Assembly (NCBI GenBank): GCA_051294375.1
Contig: CM119265.1
Span: forward strand, 10,433,042-10,497,041
Reading direction: 5' to 3'
Source: Paraspadella gotoi
Taxonomy: Eukaryota; Chaetognatha
DNA length: 64,000 bases
Position numbers and translations under genes: made by a program. The notes under the pieces are model-generated. The model ran no database searches. It saw only the letters and a program-made list of their open reading frames with translations, and was not told the DNA's origin. Every line of letters starts with the position of its first letter. Positions within the stretch are counted from its first letter, which is position 1. Of the stretch, positions 24,001-33,506 are shown piece by piece.

Positions 24001-27000
24001 AGAAGGCGCGAATTTTGTGAGCGGAAACATGTCTGCATCTTATTAAAGAAAATCGTTGTACAAAATTAAAAACCTATCTGATTATTATTTAAAAACTTAC
24101 TCCTCAGGATTACATAATGTAAATGTAAATAATGTAAATACCTTTGGCCAAAGTGAAAGTTTGCTCCGCGTTTGGCCGTTTCTCTTTTTTAACCGAAGCG
24201 ACGACGGCGGCGAGGTCGAAAAGATGTCGACTAAGAGCAGCTTCTGTCTTTTCCCCTCGCCACGACTCCAATTTAATCATCTCAATGGCAATCCAAGTTT
24301 TATCCGAATCTGCAAGGATTGAAATCATAATCAAAACGTAAGGAGCTTATAAAATCAAATAGGAAACTTTTATCGGTAGCTTTTCTAAAGTTTTAAAGTC
24401 GCTCACCCTCCAACTTTTCCTCGGCCTCCATCGCCCGCAAAGCGTTGATCTGCGCTTGCGTCGTGTCCTCGGTCGTCACTTCCCGCAAGACCGTCAGTTC
24501 CCGAACCAGAAGCTCAAACCTGGGCCGAAGGAGTGGCGTCGATTGCGCCGCCGCGAAGAATCTTTCGCACAGCGACGTGCAGGGCGACATGCGAGACCCG
24601 AAGGAAACCGCCTTGGCGAAAGCCTTGTCGAAAATTTCTGTATCGGTCACGAGAAGCAGTCCGTGGCAGAGTGACTCGAAACAGCCTGCGTTATCGCCGA
24701 TGTTGAAAAGGGAGCGGGCATGAAATTCACGGGTGGGCCAGATGCGAGTTTCTAGTTGCTTTTTGGTTGCGGAAGAGAAGAAAGCGTTGGTCAAGTAGAA
24801 CTCCTAGAAAAATTTGAAACGTGATTTCAGATGGTCAACGATTGCCATAATGTTTTTCTCGAAAACCGCGCCCACCTCGGCCATGCGATACCAGAAGAGA
24901 GCCTCTTGGAATTCATTAGATGTGTATTCAAAGTTGGCCCGTTTTTGGCAATTGACACCCAAGTTGTCCCAATGCAGCATCGGCGTCAGCTGGTCCTTGG
25001 CCTCGTGGGATGCTTGCCAGAGTCTTGCCTCCTTAAGTTTATTTCTGAGTAAAAATAATGAAAAAGTCGTTGTTTTTTCTGTCAGCACCGAAAATCAAAA
25101 GCCTTAAATTGGTAATTATACTAACTTTAAATCCCCTTCGTTTTTGGAGACCATTAAAAGGCACTTGAATGAGAACTCGAGGGCGGAGGTCGATGCTCGC
25201 GCCATTCGCCCGCTGGAGGCGCAAAAAGGGATGCAGCAAGATCGAAAGGCGGCTTCGAGGACGGCGGAGTTGTCGATGGCACTCGATTCAGACTCGGACA
25301 AGACGACAGTCACGCAGCGGAAAGCGTAAAGCTGAATTTCTAGCAGAAGGGGGTCTGCACTTTCCCTGGCCTGCTCCTGCGGACAGAGCCTAGAACTCTT
25401 ACGATCCCCAGTGGCCCATCGCGCCAGAGCTACGGCTGACCGAAGAATGGGCTCCTCGTCGAAAATGGCTGCAATATCGGCGATGATCGTGAGGGAGCGT
25501 TCGAAAGAGACGAAGTTAGACGCGGGAGGCGGAGAGGAGAGCCTCTCGATGATGTGCTGGAGAGTAATCGAAAAGGCGACCAGGTTGAGTGATCGGACAA
25601 ACTGGTCGATCTCGTCGTTGACTCCGCCGACGAGAGAATCGGCCACTTGAAGGAGCTCGTCCACGGTAGAGTCAAAGAAGTCGTCGCCCAGGGAGGGTGT
25701 CGAAGAGGAGAGGGGTCTGATAAAGTTTTAATAAAATAATTCATTGTATTATATAAACATGTTTATCAAAAATAAATCGTTGTTGAAACAAATTTTCAAA
25801 CTTTTTCTAAATAAATAATTCATTATTTTTATCATTAAAGCGGTAAATTAGCCAACTCACCCATTTCGAAACGAGGTGTGTCTGATGTTAAGTCGATCGC
25901 TGATGTCGTCCAAAGTCTTTCTCCCGTAGACCATAATTTGTAGAGCGAGAACGGTTAAGGTTGCCCAAGAGGGATCCGCAGGCGATGACTGAATACATAA
26001 AAAATATTTTTTTAACTGATCCTCATCCTAATCCAAATCTTCTTATCAAAGGTCAATGAGTGGCAATAGAGAGAAAAGAAGTTTGAGCAAACAATGCCGG
26101 ATCTGCCCACGATCATTAACGGTAATTAATTAGTTAATTACCATGATGGGAAAAAAATTGTCGCGGTTTGGAAAAGTCGGTTAATTTCATTATGAAATTG
26201 TACAACCAATATAAAAATTATCCATTCATTTAATAAATAAGCTATCTTGCCCCTGACTTTGGACAGGCTTTGGTGGTTTAAGGCCTCCATCACTCTTACA
26301 AGATAATGACATAGCAGGTCCCTGCAAGCTTTCAATCAAGTCTCTCTCACAGTCTGTTTATTCACTCCCAGAGTACCTGGCTTCCCTATCAATGAAGTGG
26401 AAAATATTTCAAAGAATGTTCAATTGTATGAAAAGACCACTCCCTTAAGTATTAGATCGGGGAATACTTATTGTACTCCGCACTAGCATCAAAATACAAG
26501 GAGCTGAATTTTATGAAATTGGTACAACCAATATAAAAATTATCCATTCATTTAATAAATAAGCTATCTTGCCCCTGACTTTGTACAGGCTTTGGTGGTT
26601 TAAGGCCTCCATCACTCTTACAAGATAATGACATAGCAGGTCCCTGCATATGTAAAATATATTTTTTGGACAATAAAAAAGTTTTAATATGTAATATGAC
26701 CTCCCTATGACTGAATAAAAATATTATTTCTCAACAGCATAAAATTATTTATTGCATACAATTACTTCCAAAAGAGGTTGTCTCTAACTGTTTTCACCTC
26801 TTTTTGATCAAGAGGACTCTCATATTATTATTGAATATTATATCTCTGACATAATATTTTTTATCAAATTTTGGGCAATAAAATGCTCTTTGGAAAGCAG
26901 TGAAAAGGATTGAGTAAACCAGGCTTCAGTTGTTGCTGCTTAATGTAATGATGCATTGTCTTTCCCTTCAACAAAATCTTAGATTTTTTTTTTTGACTTA

Positions 27001-29447
27001 ATACTTCGTTCTGATAATACATTCAGAGGTAAATAAAAATAATAACTTTGTTTTTTTAATACTTTACATTATAAAAAAATATTCTGAAACATTGACAGCA
27101 TCAATATATTTTTAATATCGCTTTTTTTTACATATGAATTAAGATTCATTCCTGAATCTATCCTAATGGAGATGATGCAATAATCATTTGATATGAGACT
27201 GATAAAAGGCAGGGATTTTTAATAGTAACGGTTTAACTAAAAAAATAATAAAAACCGGAAATTAATATAAATGAAAAGTGTAGATATGAAAAAGATAAAA
27301 AAGAAGGAAACATTTTTTTGGACAACTCATTTTCTTTTGCATGGAACTCTTGTATTTTTTGTCATACATAAATAAGATAGAGCTCATATGAATCACAAGA
27401 GGCCAAAGTTTCTTGATATCTAAATTTTATTTTTCGATTCTTACATTAAAATGCCAAAAAATAGCTGGAAAGTAACTGCGACAATTTTTTTCCATCATGG
27501 TACACATTAATTATCAGCATAAACTAATTTATTAAAAGAAAGATCAAATACAATATAAAAAGAAAAAAACAATCAATTAAACTCATTTCCACTCAGACGA
27601 TTCCATCAAAACTTGATTTCCAGCTTAATCACACACTTTCCTACCCACATACAAAATTTCAAGTCAATCACCCCATTGGCATTCAAATAGTAAAATATAT
27701 TTTTTTGTTTTTTTCCATTTCAACTCATTTCCACTCGCACGATTCCATCGAAACTTCATATTCAGCTTAATCACACACTTCCCTACCCACACACAAAATT
27801 TCATTCCAATCCATCAATCCAACCACGAGCAATTGCAGTTTTTTGCTAAGGTGGGACGGACGGACGGAAGGACCGACATCGTTTTTTTTGCATAATTTAT
27901 CATAATTCAATTTTCTGACATGATATAAGTGAATGCCTGACAAGATTGAGGGGGCGGACCGACAAAGTGAATTATAGAGTCGGGATCTGCTGATAAGCAG
28001 ATCCGACTAAAAAGGTAGAGAGAAGCAAGACAGCCGCTGGACAGCCGCTGCAGAGCTTAACTTGTATTTAGACGAATCAGAAGCAGCGACGGAGAGAGAG
28101 AGAGCGACATATATTTAAAAGAGAGAGAGAGTTGGACAGCCGCTGGACAACCGCTGCAGAGCTGAACTCGTCTATATATATAAAAATTGTATTGTAAATG
28201 AAACAAACAAATGAGTGGCAGAATATGAAACATAACAATTTAAAAGACCTCAATGATGAGAAGCCATATCTAAATTCTTAGCTTCCTATGGTTACACACT
28301 TGAGCTATTTTCAACGTTAAAACAGCGTGACGATGACTACAACGACAATGACGGCACGAAGCAATACTAAATGGTTATCTACGCCCAAGACAAGCTTAAG
28401 CCCGTCTGACGAGAAAAAATGAAACGGGTTTTTTTTTTCATTTAAACTCATTTCCACTCGGACGATTCCATCGAAACGATTTCCTGCTTAATAACACACT
28501 TCTCTAGACACACAAAATTTCAAGTCAATCGCCCCATACATTCATGACTAATATGCGTTCAAAGCTAAGGGTGGACGAACGGACGGACTGCATAATTTAT
28601 TATAATTCGATGTTCTGAAATGATATAAGTGATTTACCGACAAGATTAGGGGGGCGACCGACAGACCGGCAAAGTGAATTATAGAGCCAGAATCAGCTGA
28701 TAATCAGATTCGGCTAAAAATCGAACCTTGAGTAGACCGAGTCCCTTGTTGTAAGTCACCGAAAAAATGTGGTCAGTAAAATTAGCGATTTTGGCGAGGG
28801 ACTCGGGAGTGACCGTGTCGGACTGAAAGTGGCGTCGGATGAATGAGCGTACAAAAAAGCTGAGATCGACAAGGATGTCGAGATTTTTGGGGGCGAGGAC
28901 GACTGCAGATGGGCAGGGGTGGAGGGGTGGAGGTGAGGAGAAGAGAAATAGGGATAAAATCAATTGTTCAGACAGAAATGAACCAAAAATAACCGCGTTT
29001 CAACTTACCGGCCGTTCTGAGCAAAGTGAGCAAATTGGTTTCGAGATGCACAGAATCTTTCATGGTTCCGTCTGTGCGGCAATGAAGGACGGCCTTCGCA
29101 AGCTTTTTGGTCATGGGAACGAGACGCAGCGCGGAATCACGAGGAAAGTTCTCCATGTCGAGTTTTTTAATTTGTTGGAGGACCTAGTAAAAAGAGCATT
29201 AAGTTAGAAAGGGTAAGTGAAAAAAAGTTAGGATTCGCTGAGTTTCTGAGAAAGACACCTTGAGGAAGTCGATGTGAAGCTCGTTGACCATCCTCACATG
29301 ACTGACCCCCTGAGCCTTGGCGTTCTTTCGCACTTGGTACTCGTAGTCGTCGAGAGCATGGGCGGCGCTTTTTAGATCGAAGGCGTCGACCTGAGTGAAG
29401 ACATTCTTCTCCAGTAAAGTCGCCATCTCCGGCCAAAGGGTGGACAT
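13884..29447 (-). CDS. ESPL1: Separase, cohesin-cleaving cysteine protease (20 exons)
   Basis: Twenty exons keep one frame over 2304 codons: 29447-29259, 29183-29009, 28902-28727, 25988-25861, 25716-25126, 25044-24876, 24803-24407, 24309-24142, 23861-23473, 22114-21870, 20854-20530, 20485-20237, 20113-18013, 17935-17732, 17624-16908, 15680-15529, 14703-14557, 14496-14370, 14262-14150, 14036-13884. Separase cuts the kleisin subunit of cohesin at anaphase. The C-terminal protease domain is clear: 'VLDGHLQVMPVERFPSL', 'TRLPS', catalytic His in 'YMYCGHGSG', catalytic Cys in 'LLIGCSSGLL', 'ALWEITDRDIDIFTQ' and final 'AVITYGIPV'. The upstream 'ERDLLGPWIGLLLG' is also typical. The N-terminal half is helical and TPR-like. 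Exon 13 (2.1 kb) is a disordered insert with an AT-hook 'KRRRGRP'. Human separase is 2120 residues. The N-terminal exons have weak identity and were tested only by frame continuity. Confidence 0.92.
14810..15030. repeat. Minisatellite, unit ~23 bp
   Basis: A tandem array with unit GATGCGATGATAACCAAATG plus ATT runs through the right half; the left half is a related ~21-bp unit GTAATAATAATTGATTATTG. It lies in separase intron 16 and directly precedes a GA-rich retroposon. An ORF across it is a repeat artefact. Confidence 0.85.
15045..15460 (+). mobile_element. GA-rich composite retroposon, copy 1
   Basis: A (GA)n block is followed by CTGGACAGCCGCTGCAGAGC, GACGAATCAGAAGCAGCGAC, a second (GA)n block, a second CTGCAGAGC-like block and the tail 'CCTCAATGATGAGAGGCCAT'. 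The same order with high identity recurs at 28010-28405 in the same orientation. The internal duplication of the CAGCCGC..GCAGAGC..CTCGT unit is typical of this family. No ORF. Located in separase intron 16. Confidence 0.75.
15768..16625 (+). mobile_element. tRNA-derived SINE interrupted by a second repeat
   Basis: The left part 15768-15935 starts with a tRNA-like head (A-box-like GGTGGCTTATTTAATAAAAC, B-box-like GGTTTCAATCC) and matches the minus-strand SINE at 53205-53447. Its tail resumes only at ~16510-16625 (CCGTTCCATGGCTGCTGAGA .. GCGCCTTATCCAC). Between them lies ~570 bp of another repeat, shared in part with 33895-34075 (CTACTATATGCAAATGAGAT). It lies in separase intron 15. Confidence 0.65.
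20968..21195 (+). repeat. Partial 326-bp-family repeat
   Basis: Matches the tandem unit at 51160-51675: CTGGGAGTGAATAAACGAGA, 'AGCTTGCAGGGACCTGCTAT', 'GTAAGAGTGATGGAGGCCTT', 'AGTCAGGGGCAAGATAG'. One incomplete unit, in separase intron 10, ending directly beside the TA-flanked transposon at 21205. Confidence 0.75.
21205..21803. mobile_element. TA-flanked DNA transposon (CTATCTAGG family), copy 1
   Basis: 599-bp element with inverted ends CTTTCTAGGAAAAAAGTATA and TATACTTTTTTCCTAGATAG, flanked on both sides by TA, the target site of Tc1/mariner elements. No ORF long enough for a transposase. The same family, of the same length after removal of a nested insertion, lies at 57096-58724. It sits in separase intron 10. 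Confidence 0.8.
22140..23470. other. Separase intron 9, no gene seen
   Basis: The 1.36-kb intron is AT-rich. Two stretches beginning with similar sequence (GTGATTCCGGCTGACTTCA near 22303 and GTAATTCCAGCTGACTTTT near 22947) suggest old repeat copies, but I cannot define their ends. No RNA gene or ORF of interest. Confidence 0.4.
23917..24075 (+). mobile_element. Hairpin element with degenerate hammerhead ribozyme motif
   Basis: About 45-bp inverted arms (ATTTTGTACAACGATTTTAT at 23924 and its complement ending near 24067) enclose ~65 bp. On the plus strand the centre reads CTGAAGA (23997-24003), a stem-II region, then GAAAC (24024-24028), then ATGTC: the hammerhead core order CUGANGA - stem II - GAAA - NUH. 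Stem II pairing is broken by several changes. The sequence after the core (AAAATCGTTGTACAAAATTA) matches that after the ribozyme motif at 58142. It lies in separase intron 8. Confidence 0.6.
26040..26140 (-). mobile_element. Fragment of hairpin-tailed retroposon family
   Basis: The segment GAAGTTTGAGCAAACAATGC plus CGGATCTGCCCACGAT matches 47540-47590 nearly base for base. It abuts the left end of the mariner-like element at 26141. In separase intron 3. Confidence 0.5.
26141..27500. mobile_element. Mariner-like MITE (CCATGATGG family) with nested insertion
   Basis: Inverted ends CCATGATGGGAAAAAAATTG and CAATTTTTTTCCATCATGG flanked by TA on both sides. Without the nested 326-bp-family insertion (~26180-26650) the element is ~900 bp, matching the 931-bp copy at 45697-46627, to which it aligns in opposite orientation along most of its length. 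No transposase ORF is seen. It lies in separase intron 3. Confidence 0.85.
26185..26650 (-). repeat. 326-bp tandem repeat family, nested in a MITE
   Basis: One full unit and part of a second (both contain CCCCTGACTTTG.ACAGGCTT and AAGCTATCTT; the junction is near 26510) are inserted inside the MITE. Same arrangement, inverted, at 51160-51675. The ORF that crosses the junction is not a gene. Confidence 0.8.
27585..28008 (+). mobile_element. Retroposon with GACGGACGGA run and terminal hairpin
   Basis: Two related heads (CTCATTTCCACTC.. at 27583 and 27722) are followed by a GGACGGACGGAAGG run, ATTCAATTTTCTGACATGAT, and a perfect terminal hairpin GGGATCTGCTGATAAGCAGA ending ..TCCGACTAAAA. The same tail closes copies at 28720 and 55400 and, reversed, near 47425. 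This tail architecture resembles RTE-type non-LTR elements or SINEs derived from them (inference). Separase intron 3. Confidence 0.65.
28010..28405 (+). mobile_element. GA-rich composite retroposon, copy 2
   Basis: Collinear with 15045-15460: duplicated GACAGCCGCTG..GCAGAGC blocks, (GA)n, ACTCGTCTATATATATAAAA, 'CCTCAATGATGAGAAGCCAT', tail 'GCGTGACGATGACTACAACG'. No ORF. It is inserted directly after the hairpin-tailed element. Confidence 0.75.
28438..28720 (+). mobile_element. Hairpin-tailed retroposon ending at a splice donor
   Basis: Head CATTTAAACTCATTTCCACT, a GGACGAACGGACGGAC run, TTCTGAAATGATATAAGTGA and a slightly degraded terminal hairpin (AATCAGCTGATAATCAGATT) ending CTAAAA at 28719. 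The separase exon 3 donor (GT at 28726-28725) lies only ~6 bp beyond the element end. Confidence 0.65.
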
Positions 29448-30053
29448 CTTTGGTCCAAACGGTTATGGAGCGAAAGAGGAGTTTCTATGTACTAATCTAA
29501 GGGGCAAGTCGATTCGGCAGGAGCAGAGAACGAAACGGAGTCGAATGAAGAATATCAATGCGAAGAGGGAAGCGTGAGTTTCTCAAGAGTTTTTAATTTT
29601 GTAAATTTTTTTTAATAAAAATTGAATAATGTATATATAAAATTATTTAATGCTTGGTATAAACTATTATCGAAATAACTTTTCACGCCTGTAAATTAAA
29701 AAAATGGCTTTAACAGGAAACACCAACAAAGCATGAAACATCAATTCTTTAAGATGAAGTAAACGATGTAATATAGAATCCCAATAATCAATATTAATCA
29801 TAGAAAGCGCCCTGAGTCACAAACCAGAGGAGGATTTAGCTTGCCGTCCCATTCTCCTCTTCCTCTTCTTTCCTCCTGCCCCTCAGTATATTTTCTCTTA
29901 TTTTCGTCTTCTACAACTTCTACAAGCGATACATTCTCTAGTTTCTACTCTTCGCGAAATATATGTATCTGTATATGTATTATTTTCCCTCTATTTCCTC
30001 ACGCCTTCAATACCCCTCAAGCAAGCAAACAAAACAAAACTGGCAAACGAACG
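29448..30053. other. Intergenic region, no gene seen
   Basis: Spacer between the HDHD5 stop and the separase start. The right part is C/T-rich on the plus strand. No ORF with protein-like composition and no repeat shared elsewhere. Confidence 0.45.
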
Positions 30054-31576
30054 TCATAATTCTTTTCGCGAGACTCTCTCTCTCTCGACGATCGCCTTCA
30101 CCGCCTCGTAAAAATTATCTACGAGCAAATCGGGTCGGGTGAGCCCCGCGAATTTGGCGAAAAGCGGATGTTGATGTCGTGACTCTCGTCCTGGGTCATC
30201 TTTGCTCTCTTCAGGATCGAAGACTCCCGTCTTGACCAGAATCGAAACGCAATCCGAGGCCCCGCCGCCCGGAAGTCCTTCTCCCTCGGCCAAAGCGGCG
30301 CCGTAAACGTTGGCCCCGCAAACGTCTGTGTCGGGATTGTCGCCGATGCCGTAAAGAGTCCGCAAAGAGGAGGCGCCATCCGATCCAAAGAGTCGGCGGC
30401 ATTCGTCTCCTAAGACCGCCTCCGCGTGGCGATAAGTCAGCGGGCTCGGCTTACCCAGAAGCGCGTCGTAACGAAGGTGTCGGCCGGTCACCTTACAGTA
30501 GAGCGCCTCGAGGACGTAAAGAAAACTGCCGTGGCCGATACGCGGCAGAGGCGCCGTCGCCGCCCACAGCAAATCAGCGTTGCAGGCGAGAACGGGAATG
30601 TGGGGATAGGGAATGGCGGAGAGAGGGCCGGAAGGGTAACCGTTGGTCAGAAGGAGGTCGAGGATGATCTGGAGTGAGGTAGCAAACTTAGAATAGGACA
30701 GAAAACCTTCCCGGAACTCACGTAAAAAGAGAAAACCTGCAAATGGGTTTCCCATCTTATGGGGTCTCCCATGAGCACGACCGCCTCGACGGGAGGGAAG
30801 CGAGCCTCCAAGGAGGGATTGGACGAAGAGGCTGCGGCGCGTCGCTTGGCGTCAACGACATCGAGCAGCGGAAAAGCCTCACGAATCATTTCGATGGTGC
30901 AGATTTGGGAAAATCCTACGAGGACGTCGAAAAACGATCGATCGTGCTTGTCAGAATTAAAGCATTTTTACAACACCAACAAACGCCACAACTTGCCCAG
31001 TTTAAGAGCGATCTCTTCCAAAGGTCCCTGGCCGCAAACGAGTACATGCTTGTCGTGGTATGACTTCATACTCTTGAGAGGGCTGTGGGCAAGAATGACC
31101 TGGAATCCGATTTAGTCTGTAGTCGAGAGACGAAAAAAAATGTGGGCGAAATCGTCGTCGTCATCAACCTGGTTTTCGACGATCTCGATGCCGAGCAGAG
31201 AAGAGAGAGATTTGGCCTTTTGCGCGCGCAAAGCGTTTCCGCCGTTGGTAAGGAAAACCGTAGGAAGAAGAAACTCACCGTCCGTTCGAGTAAAGAAAAC
31301 AAATCAGTAATTTAAAGAAGGGCCAAAATTCTGATCAACGCGGCGAATTAAATTCAACCCGTTACCTCCGTCAGTGAGGAACTCGTGAAAGGCTTCGCGA
31401 CTGCCTTCGATCAGACGATTTCCGCGGACGATGACGCCGTCGATGTCCACGATGAGACCGCACTCTGCCGGGCGGCGTGCGGAGACCAAAGAGCGGCGCG
31501 GTGGGGCATCCGAGATTCGTTTTAAACGCCACGATTTACTGCACCGACTGAGGTAGACTGTCCGAGGAAGGTACAT
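30054..31576 (-). CDS. HDHD5: HDHD5 (CECR5-like) mitochondrial HAD hydrolase
   Basis: Exons 31576-31366, ~31278-31169, 31099-30997, 30915-30737 and 30668-30054 give ~400 residues collinear with HDHD5. HAD motif I is 'IVDIDGVIVRG', motif II 'TVFLTNGGNAL', the motif-III Lys is in 'LLGKPSPLTY' and motif IV is 'GIGDNPDTDVCGAN'. The family-specific 'PIRWETHLQ' and 'PHIPVLACNADLLW' are present. The N-terminus 'MYLPRTVYLSRCSKSWRLKR' is a likely mitochondrial presequence, so I chose the ATG at 31576. Its substrate is not established. Two oddities: intron 3 starts with GC instead of GT (30996), and no AG gives an in-frame join into exon 2. The gene starts 145 bp from the AKR stop. Confidence 0.92.
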
Positions 31577-31720
31577 CTTCGAAAAAGACCCCAAAGTAAA
31601 AGCGATAGAGGTTTTATTAGCGAAAAGGAGGCGAGTGTCAATCACATTACTAATAATAAAATCACTCCGCGAGCTAAAATAATGCCCCAAGGGGAAGGAA
31701 GGAAAGTCTAAAAGTTAATT

Positions 31721-32971
31721 TCAGGGAACCCACTCGCTTTTGGTGGGATCCCACGTGCAAGACCAGGTCGGCAAAGAATCTAGAAACTTCATGTCATCGT
31801 CTTCCATTCGCCAATCGAATACGGCGCAATTTTCTGCGATGCGCGACACCTTGGTTGTTTTGGGAATCGTAATGAATCCTGGAGAAAACAAAGCGTCACA
31901 CAAAACAGCGGATCCGTCGGGTCCACGCAACGATGCTAACAAATAACCTGACTGCACGCTCCATCGGATCAGAATCTGACCGGGCGTCTTTTTGTACTTT
32001 TCGGCCAGCTTTAAGATGGCGGGATCATCGACTCGTTGACCTGCAAAAACCTCGTAACGGCCAGAATTCGTTGATCATAAAAATCGTTAAGCCGATCAGC
32101 ACCTTTGGTCAAGGGAGAATAACCCATGACGGTAATATCGTGGGAGCGACAGTATTCCACGATATCTTCCTTTCGTTGCCATGGATGAAGCTCGATCTGA
32201 TTGACCTGTCCAAAAATGGAATTCAGTCATCTCATTAACTTTGTCAAGGAAGTGAGAAAAAGCAACAATCACGCACTGAAGGTGTCGGTCGGCCAGCCGC
32301 TTTGAGACCTTCTAAATGATGGACTCCGAAATTGGAAACGCCCACGGATTTGATAAGACCCTTTTTAAAGAGACGCGATCATAAATTTTTAAGAGTACGC
32401 TCTTTCGGTAATTTCTATCGACGAAGATTCATAAGTAGTAAGAAGGGACCTTACTTCCTTTTTCAATCCCAACATCGCGTCGTACGATTCAACGACCTTT
32501 CCATGCAAAGGATGATGAATGAGAAATAGATCGACGTATCTATGACAGGAAAACAAAGCCGTGATTCTGAGAAATATTGTAAATATTTATAAATAATTTA
32601 GGCGAGAACCCTATGTCGAGCTTCTTCAAACTTTGGCGGAAATGGTTCAAGCAGGTGTCGTAACCGTGTTCCCACAACTTGGTAACGATGAAGATGTCTT
32701 CCCTTGCCACACCGGACGACTTGATGGCGTGACCGACGTCGGCCTCGTTTCCGTAAAACTCGGCCGTATCGATGAGTTTGTAGCCTCCCTTTAAGGCCTC
32801 CTTGGCGGCGATCTCCGCCTCTCCCCCCGACCCGGATTTGGAGAGGTACATCCCGAGACCGAAGAGAGGAATGTCGACGCCGTCGTTGAGTCGGACCGTG
32901 TCCGTCATGCTCGAGGCTACGCGGATCGGACTCATCGCTTTTTTTAACATCGATTTCGAGGAAAGAAACAT
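31721..32971 (-). CDS. Aldo-keto reductase
   Basis: Six exons (32971-32610, 32539-32455, 32360-32277, 32205-32103, 32040-31948, 31878-31721) encode 294 residues with an AKR (beta/alpha)8 barrel. The NADPH-dependent catalytic tetrad is visible: Asp and Tyr in 'DTAEFYGNE', Lys in 'IVTKLWEHGY', His in 'LFLIHHP'. 'GLIKSVGVSNFG', 'VNQIELHPW' and 'FITIPKTTKVSRIAEN' are family hallmarks; the last binds the 2'-phosphate of NADP. A short prefix of ~24 residues precedes the usual start near 'TVRLNDG'; it is basic and could be a targeting signal or a wrongly chosen start. Substrate cannot be told from sequence. No missing key residue. Confidence 0.92.
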
Positions 32972-33506
32972 AGAAATTTCTTTGCCGATAAAATAGATAA
33001 ATCGTTAGCATTTCATGATTAATCAATAAACATTAGATAACAAATGACATCATGCGAAAATGGGCCACTATGACAGGAAAGGTGTGCTAAGATCCATAAT
33101 GAAATGGAGTCTGTTGAAAGTATTCGACAGGAGTATTATTTTCTTTAAAAAACGTTTTCAGAATCCCAATTCGAGGTTTTATTGAGTAAACTAAGAGAGG
33201 AAAAATTTCCATTTCAATATCGAATATCGAAACAGTTTTTAACGTGAAAATGAAAGAACCAAAACAGAAGAGATGGGGACAACTAAGTCTGCCTCAACGA
33301 AAAAAATAAACCCATTTCAGGGATTCAATGAACAAAGGGACGTTTCGAAGAACCAATGTTAAATATAACCTTTCGTGTAAACAAAATATATCGATCAAAC
33401 GTAAAGCGGCTTTTTTTATTTTTTTTTGTTTTTGTTTTTGTTTTTTTTGTTTAAGTCATTCACAAAATATATAATAGTGTTATCACAGATAATGCGAAGA
33501 AAGCAG
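32972..33506. other. Intergenic region, no gene seen
   Basis: AT-rich spacer between the MIF4GD-like stop and the AKR start, with a T/G low-complexity run near 33415-33455. Nothing else recognised. Confidence 0.45.

Noticed and set aside
26138-26335. 65-residue minus-strand ORF and its plus-strand equivalent at 51146-51349
   Set aside because: Both lie in copies of the 326-bp repeat; identical frames arise from the repeat, with no start or splice context.
27974-28008. Helitron 3' end (hairpin plus CTAA)
   Set aside because: The hairpin sits directly at the end instead of ~10 bp before CTRR, copies are truncated at the left, and no TC start or A|T target was found.
21870-29447. A separate TEX11/SPO22-like TPR gene upstream of separase
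   Set aside because: The helical exons resemble TPR repeats, but all 20 exons keep one frame with consistent phases and no stop or new start, and the total length fits separase.
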